64,000 nucleotides of DNA from Enterobacter cancerogenus (GTDB lineage: Bacteria; Pseudomonadota; Gammaproteobacteria; Enterobacterales; Enterobacteriaceae), in the NCBI GenBank assembly GCA_000773965.1, contig JRUP01000034.1, positions 62,001-126,000 on the forward strand, in the 5' to 3' direction. Every line of letters begins with the position of its first letter. Position 1 is the stretch's first letter. The notes beneath the pieces are model-generated. The model did no database searches and was not told where the DNA came from. It saw only the letters and a program-made list of their open reading frames with translations. Positions 58,428 to 64,000 of this stretch are shown in pieces. The position numbers were made by a program, and so were the translations under genes.

Positions 58428-59895
58428 GACGCGCCTCCGTTTTCGCAGCTGGCTGCAACGCAAGCTCAGCCAGTTTGCGGGCGATCTTGCCGATATTGCC
58501 GGCGCCCTGCACGATGACAAGATCGTCACCTGACAACAACGGGGCCAGCGCTTCCGGCAACGCATCGTGTTCAGAGACCAGAATCGGGTCAACCTTGCCA
58601 CGATTGCGAATCGCGCGGCACAGTGAACGGCTATCTGCGCCTGGAATCGGCGCTTCACCGGCCGGATAAACATCCAGCATCAGCAATACATCAACCTGTG
58701 ACAGCACGTTAGCGAAGTCATCGAACAGATCACGAGTTCGCGTGTAACGATGCGGCTGGAATACCATCACCAGTTTTTTCTCTGGCCAGCCGGCACGCGC
58801 GGCTTTGATGGTGACATCCACTTCCGTTGGGTGATGACCGTAATCATCCACCAGCATTGCAGTGCCTGGGTTGCCGTTAACCGCTGCGGTATCAAACTCG
58901 CCCAGCACATCAAAGCGGCGCCCGGTGCCCTGGAAACTCTCCAGTGCCGCCAGAATCGCGTTATCTTCAATGCCTTCTTCCGTCGCCACTGCAACCGCAG
59001 CAGCAGCATTTAAGGCATTGTGACGGCCCGGCGCATTCAGGGTCACTTTCAGCACCGGCTTGTCCTGACGAATCAGGGTAAAGTGCCCCTGCGCGCCACG
59101 TTGTTCATAGTTTTCGATACGCACATCGGCGTCATCACTGAAACCGTAAGTGGTGACCTGACGGCCTACGCGTGGGATCAAATCGCGGATCACCACATCA
59201 TCTACGCACATCACCGCACGTCCGTAGAACGGCAGGTTATGCAGGAAGTTGATGAACGTCTGCTTCAGGTTTTCGAAATCGCCCTGATAGGTGTCCATAT
59301 GATCCGCTTCGATATTGGTGACAATCGCCACCATCGGCTGCAGATGCAGGAACGACGCGTCACTCTCATCGGCTTCCGCAATCAGGTAACGGCTGGTGCC
59401 CAAACGCGCATGTGTGCCCGCTGCTTTCACCAGGCCGCCATTGACGAAAGTCGGATCCAGTCCACCTTCGGCATAAATACTGGTAACCATCGCTGTGGTG
59501 GTGGTTTTGCCGTGCGTGCCGGCAACCGCAATGCCATGACGGAAGCGCATCAGCTCAGCCAGCATCTCTGCACGGCGAATCACCGGGATACGCTGCTCGC
59601 GTGCCGCGACCAGTTCCGGGTTGTCCTGAGCCACCGCAGTCGACACCACCACCACGCTCGCATCCGTCACGTTTTCCGGGCGATGGTTGAAATAAATGGT
59701 CGCACCCAATGAGGCCAGATGCTGGGTCACCGGGTTAGGCGCCAGATCCGAACCGCTGATGTGATAACCTTCGTTCGCCAACACCTCGGCAATACCGCCC
59801 ATGCCAGCACCACCGATGCCGACAAAGTGAATGTGCCGGACGCGACGCATCTCGGGCACAATGGAACGCAGTTTTGCCAATTGTTGTGTATTCAT
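58420..59895 (-). CDS. murC: UDP-N-acetylmuramate--L-alanine ligase
   Basis: MurC adds L-Ala to UDP-MurNAc, the first residue of the peptidoglycan peptide. From ATG 59895 ([16 protein letters not shown]) it has 491 residues, the E. coli length. The N-terminal domain has [17 protein letters not shown]; the ATP P-loop GTHGKTTT is at 126-133, and DYGHHPTEV is present in the C-terminal region. A start at 59904 is possible but not the family one. Confidence 0.97.
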   Translation of the reverse strand: MNTQQLAKLRSIVPEMRRVRHIHFVGIGGAGMGGIAEVLANEGYHISGSDLAPNPVTQHLASLGATIYFNHRPENVTDASVVVVSTAVAQDNPELVAAREQRIPVIRRAEMLAELMRFRHGIAVAGTHGKTTTTAMVTSIYAEGGLDPTFVNGGLVKAAGTHARLGTSRYLIAEADESDASFLHLQPMVAIVTNIEADHMDTYQGDFENLKQTFINFLHNLPFYGRAVMCVDDVVIRDLIPRVGRQVTTYGFSDDADVRIENYEQRGAQGHFTLIRQDKPVLKVTLNAPGRHNALNAAAAVAVATEEGIEDNAILAALESFQGTGRRFDVLGEFDTAAVNGNPGTAMLVDDYGHHPTEVDVTIKAARAGWPEKKLVMVFQPHRYTRTRDLFDDFANVLSQVDVLLMLDVYPAGEAPIPGADSRSLCRAIRNRGKVDPILVSEHDALPEALAPLLSGDDLVIVQGAGNIGKIARKLAELALQPAAKTEARHG

Positions 59896-59922
59896 CTGTC
59901 TCAATTACCTGTTGATCTCATG

Positions 59923-59942
59923 TGTACCTGCATTCAGGTACA
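59923..59942 (-). other. Short perfect hairpin between murG and murC
   Basis: TGTACCTG (59923-59930) and CAGGTACA (59935-59942) form an 8-bp stem with a CATT loop in the 69-base murG-murC gap. This is the widest gap in the otherwise overlapping murD-ddlB run. No U-tract follows, so a processing or pausing element is as likely as a terminator. Confidence 0.5.
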
Positions 59943-59964
59943 GCCGGTCAAACCGACCTATTAA

Positions 59965-61023
59965 TTACTTCGCGACGCGTGCCACTTCCTGCGCAACCCG
60001 ATCGGTTGCATCAGGAATCGCTACCTGGCGGGCTTTCTCAGCCATCGCCAGCAGCGTGGCGCGATCCCAATGGCGCAACGTGTCCGCTACTGCAGTCGCG
60101 GTAAATTGCGGCTGCTCGAAAATTTTGGCTGCGCCCGCTTGCTCCAGCGGCAACGCATTCCAGTACTGCTGACGGTCTTTGTGCTGAAACGGCACGAAGA
60201 TCGCCGGTAAACCTGCGGCGGCCACTTCGCTCACCGTCAATGCGCCCGAACGACACACCACCACATCGGCCCAGGCATAGGCTTCCGCCATATCATCGAT
60301 AAACTCGGTGACCTTGTGCTGCGGCTGTCCGGCATCGCGATACGCCTGTTGCACCGTCTCCAGCGCGCCTTTGCCGCTTTGATGCCAAATCGTGATGGCA
60401 TCACCCAGTTCTGCGGCCACCTGCGGCACTGTCTGATTCAGGATACGTGCGCCCTGGCTTCCGCCGACCACCAGCACACGAATCGCACCGCTGCGTCCAC
60501 TCAGGCGATCAGCAGGCAGCGGCAGGGCCAACACATCAGTTCGCACGGGATTGCCGACCACATCCGCTTTCGGGAAAGCGCCCGGAAACGCCTGCATCAC
60601 TTTGGTGGCAATTTTCGCCAGCCATTTGTTGGTCAGCCCGGCAATGCCGTTCTGCTCATGCAGCACCACAGGAATACCGCAACTCCACGCGGCTAATCCA
60701 CCTGGACCGGAAACGTATCCGCCCATGCCGAGCACTACGTCCGGCTGCCAGCGCTTCATGATGCGACGCGCCTGGCGCCATGCATTGAAGATGCGTACCG
60801 GTGCCAGTAACTGCGCTTTAACGCCTTTGCCGCGCAAACCGCTAATGCGGATAAATTCAATTTCGATGCCATGTTTCGGCACCAAATCCGCTTCCATTCG
60901 GTCAGCGGTTCCGAGCCAGCGCACCTGCCAGCCCTGTTCGATCAGATGGTGTGCCACGGCCAGACCCGGGAACACATGTCCGCCGGTTCCGCCGGCCATC
61001 ACCATCAGCCGCTTGCTACTCAT
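59965..61023 (-). CDS. murG: Lipid II synthase MurG (UDP-GlcNAc transferase)
   Basis: MurG adds GlcNAc to lipid I at the cytoplasmic face of the membrane to give lipid II. The 352-residue GT-B protein has the N-terminal loop [16 protein letters not shown] at 9-24, the [15 protein letters not shown] loop, [14 protein letters not shown], and the UDP-GlcNAc motif [20 protein letters not shown] (here split by position in the C-terminal half). It overlaps the ftsW stop by four bases. Confidence 0.97.
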   Translation of the reverse strand: MSSKRLMVMAGGTGGHVFPGLAVAHHLIEQGWQVRWLGTADRMEADLVPKHGIEIEFIRISGLRGKGVKAQLLAPVRIFNAWRQARRIMKRWQPDVVLGMGGYVSGPGGLAAWSCGIPVVLHEQNGIAGLTNKWLAKIATKVMQAFPGAFPKADVVGNPVRTDVLALPLPADRLSGRSGAIRVLVVGGSQGARILNQTVPQVAAELGDAITIWHQSGKGALETVQQAYRDAGQPQHKVTEFIDDMAEAYAWADVVVCRSGALTVSEVAAAGLPAIFVPFQHKDRQQYWNALPLEQAGAAKIFEQPQFTATAVADTLRHWDRATLLAMAEKARQVAIPDATDRVAQEVARVAK

Positions 61024-62234
61024 CGAGCACCTCGGGTAAACGCCTGCGCTTTTGCCAGACGCGTTTCATAATCAATGCGCAATAAAAACACGATGGCGGT
61101 CGACATGATGATCAGACTTGAGCCACCGTAACTGATCAGCGGCAATGTCAGACCTTTGGTCGGCAGCATGCCTGCGGCCGCACCGACGTTAACCAGCGCC
61201 TGGAAGCTAAACCACACGCCAATTGAGCAAGCGAGGAAGCCAGAAAAGCGCTGATCGATCTCCAGAGCACGGCGACCAATCGACATCGCGCGAAAAGCGA
61301 CGAAGAATACCATTAACAGCGCCAAAACCACACCGACATAACCCAACTCTTCACCAATGATGGAGAAGATAAAGTCGGTATGTGCCTCCGGCAGATATTC
61401 GAGTTTTTGCACCGAGTTGCCGAGACCCTGGCCCCAGAATTCACCACGACCGAAGGCCATCAGCGATTGGGTCAGCTGATAGCCGCTGCCAAACGGATCT
61501 TCCCATGGGTTCCAGAAAGAGGTCACACGGCGCATACGATAGGGTTCAGCGATGATCAGCAGCACCACGGCAAAAATACCGGAGCCGATGATCGCCAGGA
61601 ACTGCCACATTTTGGCACCCGCGAGGAACAGCATCGCCAGCGTCGTCACAAACAGCACAACTACAGTTCCGAGATCCGGTTGCGCCAGCAGTAACACGGC
61701 CAACACCACCATCACGCCCATCGGCTTACAAAAGCCCCAGAAGTTGTTACGCACTTCTTCCACTTTGCGCACCAGATAGCTGGCGAGATAGCAAAACAGG
61801 GAAAGCTTGGACAATTCGGCCGGCTGAATACGCAGTGGGCCAAGGGCAATCCAGCGCGACGCACCGTTAACCGAGCTGCCGACGACCAATACAATCAGCA
61901 GCATAGCAACAGACGCCATCAGCATCACGTTGCTGTAACGCTGCCAGAAATCCATCGGCACGCGCAATGTCACCAGCGCCATGCCTACCGCCAGGGCAAT
62001 ATAGAAAGCGTCGCGTTTAGCGAAGTAGAACGGGTCTTCGTTAAGACGCTGGCCGACCGGCATCGACGCTGAAGTCACCATCACAAAGCCGATAATCGCC
62101 AAACCAAAGGTCAGCCACAGCAGCGTGCGATCATACAGCACCACTGGCGCATCATCATTTTCACGGCCGCCCATCACCCAATCGCGTAAACGCACGGAGA
62201 GGAAGCTGGCAATACCGGCACCTGGAATGCGCAT
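61020..62234 (-). CDS. ftsW: Septal peptidoglycan polymerase FtsW (SEDS family)
   Basis: FtsW polymerises lipid II at the septum together with FtsI. The 404-residue protein has ten membrane segments and the SEDS motifs: the PxELxK segment [11 protein letters not shown] with the essential Glu-Leu region, the catalytic Asp loop after PDLGT, the [16 protein letters not shown] segment, and [18 protein letters not shown]. The N-terminal cytoplasmic part is about ten residues shorter than in E. coli. Confidence 0.96.
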   Translation of the reverse strand: MRIPGAGIASFLSVRLRDWVMGGRENDDAPVVLYDRTLLWLTFGLAIIGFVMVTSASMPVGQRLNEDPFYFAKRDAFYIALAVGMALVTLRVPMDFWQRYSNVMLMASVAMLLIVLVVGSSVNGASRWIALGPLRIQPAELSKLSLFCYLASYLVRKVEEVRNNFWGFCKPMGVMVVLAVLLLAQPDLGTVVVLFVTTLAMLFLAGAKMWQFLAIIGSGIFAVVLLIIAEPYRMRRVTSFWNPWEDPFGSGYQLTQSLMAFGRGEFWGQGLGNSVQKLEYLPEAHTDFIFSIIGEELGYVGVVLALLMVFFVAFRAMSIGRRALEIDQRFSGFLACSIGVWFSFQALVNVGAAAGMLPTKGLTLPLISYGGSSLIIMSTAIVFLLRIDYETRLAKAQAFTRGAR

Positions 62235-63550
62235 CAGCTCAACTCCTTCGCCAGTTGCGCGAAGATGTCGCCGCGCTGTTCAAAATTACGGAACTGGTCG
62301 AGGCTGGCGCAGGCCGGTGACAGCAGCACCATGTCGCCCGCGTTGACCTGAGGTGCAATCTGTTCCATGGCCTGCTGCATCGTCTCTGTGCGCGTGGCAA
62401 TCTCAGGGCGTAACGCCGCGAGCGCATCGCCGTCACGACCAAAGCAATAGATGCGCACGTTGTCGCCCTGCAAAAAGCGCGTCAGCGCACTGAAGTCAGC
62501 GGATTTGCCATCACCGCCCATCAGCAGCCACAAGGTGCCTTTCACCTGCAAACCATTGAGTGCCGCTTCAGTACTGCCGACGTTAGTGGCTTTAGAGTCA
62601 TTGATCCAGCGCACGCCATTGGCTTCATGCACCAGCTGGAAACGGTGCGCCAGGCCAGTGAAAGTCGTTAACGCTTTCAGACTGGAAGCGCGCGGGATAT
62701 TCACCGCATCTGCCAGTGCCAGGGCCGCCAGGGCATTGGTGTAGTTATGCTGTCCCACCAACGTCATTTCGTCTGTGTTTAATACCCTTTCACCCTGCGC
62801 CCGCAGCCAGGTGCTGCCCTGCTGCTGAGTCAGATGGTAATCACCAAGGTTGATGCCAAAGCTCACGCAGCGTGCATCAACGCCGCGAACCGGCATGGAC
62901 ATACCATCATCGGCATTGACCACACAGACGCGAGCGTTTTCATAAATGCGCAATTTCGCCGCACGGTACTGCTGCATGCCCAACGGATAGCGATCCATAT
63001 GATCTTCCGTTACGTTGAGAATGGTGGCGGCCGCCGCTTGCAGGCTGTAGGTGGTTTCTAACTGGAAGCTGGAAAGTTCCAGCACATATAACTGTGCCGG
63101 AGATTTCAGCAGGGTTAGCGCCGGTAAACCGATGTTGCCACCCACGCCAACCTGCCAACCCGCCGCACGCGCCATTTCACCCACCAGCGTGGTGACAGTG
63201 CTTTTACCGTTCGAGCCGGTGATCGCGACAATTGGAGCCTGAGCTTCACGGCAGAACAGTTCGATATCACCGACGATTTCGATACCGGCATCCGCGGCTT
63301 CACTTAATGCAGGATGAGCAAGCGCGATGCCTGGGCTGGCAACGATCAAGTCCGACGCCAGCAACCAGTCACTGTTGATACCGCCTACATAGCGTTCAAC
63401 CGCCTCAGGCAACTTGTCGAGGCCAGGCGGAGACACACGGGTATCCATCACGCGAGGCGTCACGCCCTGCGCGAGGAAGAAATCAACACAGGACAGGCCA
63501 GTAATGCCTAATCCGATGATGACGACTTTTCTGCCCCGATAGTCAGCCAT
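62234..63550 (-). CDS. murD: UDP-N-acetylmuramoyl-L-alanine--D-glutamate ligase
   Basis: MurD adds D-Glu to UDP-MurNAc-L-Ala. The 438-residue protein (E. coli 438) has the N-terminal [15 protein letters not shown] motif, the P-loop GSNGKST at 112-118, the [10 protein letters not shown] magnesium/carbamate region and [12 protein letters not shown]. It shares one base with ftsW and is two bases from mraY. Confidence 0.97.
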   Translation of the reverse strand: MADYRGRKVVIIGLGITGLSCVDFFLAQGVTPRVMDTRVSPPGLDKLPEAVERYVGGINSDWLLASDLIVASPGIALAHPALSEAADAGIEIVGDIELFCREAQAPIVAITGSNGKSTVTTLVGEMARAAGWQVGVGGNIGLPALTLLKSPAQLYVLELSSFQLETTYSLQAAAATILNVTEDHMDRYPLGMQQYRAAKLRIYENARVCVVNADDGMSMPVRGVDARCVSFGINLGDYHLTQQQGSTWLRAQGERVLNTDEMTLVGQHNYTNALAALALADAVNIPRASSLKALTTFTGLAHRFQLVHEANGVRWINDSKATNVGSTEAALNGLQVKGTLWLLMGGDGKSADFSALTRFLQGDNVRIYCFGRDGDALAALRPEIATRTETMQQAMEQIAPQVNAGDMVLLSPACASLDQFRNFEQRGDIFAQLAKELS

Positions 63551-63552
63551 GA

Positions 63553-64000
63553 TTAACGTACCTTCAGCGTTGCCAGGCCAATCAGCACCAGCATCAGTGA
63601 AATAATCCAGAAGCGCACGATGACACGCGGCTCCGGCCAGCCTTTCAATTCATAGTGGTGGTGAATCGGTGCCATGCGAAAAATGCGTTGGCCGCGCAGC
63701 TTGAACGATCCCACCTGCAGGATCACCGACAGTGTTTCAACCACAAACACGCCGCCCATGATCACCAGCAAAAACTCCTGACGCAGCAGCACGGCGATGG
63801 TGCCTAACGCGCCACCCAGTGCCAGTGAACCCACATCGCCCATAAAGACCTGAGCCGGGTAGGTGTTGAACCACAGGAAGCCAAGACCGGCACCGACAAT
63901 CGCGGTACAGACAATCACCAACTCACCCGCATGGCGCAGATACGGAATATGCAGATACTCAGCAAACTTCACGTTACCGGTCGCCCATGCCACCAGAGCA
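63553..64000 (-). CDS. mraY: Phospho-MurNAc-pentapeptide transferase MraY, C-terminal part (5' end outside window)
   Basis: MraY transfers phospho-MurNAc-pentapeptide to undecaprenyl phosphate to make lipid I. The window holds about the last 148 residues, and the frame is open to the edge. Visible motifs are the conserved [12 protein letters not shown] with the catalytic-site Asp, [12 protein letters not shown], and the [11 protein letters not shown] histidine motif. Four membrane segments are seen. Its upstream partner in the cluster would be murF. Confidence 0.95.
   Translation of the reverse strand, partial: ALVAWATGNVKFAEYLHIPYLRHAGELVIVCTAIVGAGLGFLWFNTYPAQVFMGDVGSLALGGALGTIAVLLRQEFLLVIMGGVFVVETLSVILQVGSFKLRGQRIFRMAPIHHHYELKGWPEPRVIVRFWIISLMLVLIGLATLKVR

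Overview
The window is a continuous chromosomal segment of an enterobacterium. Gene content and order follow the Escherichia coli chromosome from mraY back to gluQ (about 2 min): mraY-murD-ftsW-murG-murC-ddlB-ftsQAZ-lpxC-secM-secA-mutT-yacG-zapD-coaE-guaC-hofCB-ppdD-nadC-ampDE-aroP-pdhR-aceEF-lpd-acnB-yacL-speDE-yacC-cueO-hpt-yadGH-panDCB-folK-pcnB-gluQ. Several protein ends, the accessory genes and the absence of gcd and can next to hpt point to the Erwiniaceae (Pantoea/Erwinia group) rather than Escherichia. That placement is an inference from memory, not a database result. No rRNA, tRNA, CRISPR array, prophage or insertion sequence was seen.

Layout. 1-4.4 kb: 3' end of gluQ, pcnB (apparent AUU start), folK, panB, panC, panD. 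4.4-6.9 kb: yadH/yadG ABC exporter and hpt on the minus strand. 7.0-8.3 kb: a gamma-synthase-like PLP enzyme where E. coli has gcd. 8.6-12.6 kb: cueO (expanded Met-rich segment, CueR-type promoter), divergent from yacC-speE-speD. 12.7-22.9 kb: an accessory sugar-acid catabolic island between speD and yacL. 23.0-26.2 kb: yacL and acnB. 26.4-28.9 kb: an aldo/keto reductase with a divergent LysR regulator, then a hok/sok-type toxin-antitoxin locus in a gap of about 570 bp. 29-36 kb: lpd, aceF, aceE, pdhR. 36.5-40.4 kb: aroP and an inserted arabinoside transporter/GH43 pair. 40.4-49.5 kb: ampE/ampD, nadC, ppdD-hofB-hofC, guaC (ending in a 15-copy heptamer repeat), coaE-zapD-yacG, mutT. 49.6-64 kb: secA, secM, lpxC and the division/cell-wall cluster from ftsZ to mraY, all on the minus strand.

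The most interesting part is the 12.7-22.9 kb island. On the minus strand it has a DUF1537 kinase (DtnK-like), a PdxA2-like dehydrogenase and a DeoR regulator. Family knowledge places the first two in 4-carbon acid sugar catabolism (D-threonate or D-erythronate to dihydroxyacetone phosphate). On the plus strand it has an iron-type alcohol dehydrogenase, a DapA-family aldolase, a 2-hydroxyacid dehydrogenase, two MFS anion transporters and a cyclase-family metal hydrolase. A single near-consensus CRP site lies between the two arms, at a class II distance from a candidate promoter on each side. The plus-strand half has no obvious dehydratase and its substrate is unknown.

Other points of note are the hok/sok locus, the heptanucleotide repeat over the guaC stop codon, the CueO methionine-rich repeats, the AUU start of pcnB, and a SecM whose arrest motif keeps GIRAGP and the Trp but not the neighbouring Ile.
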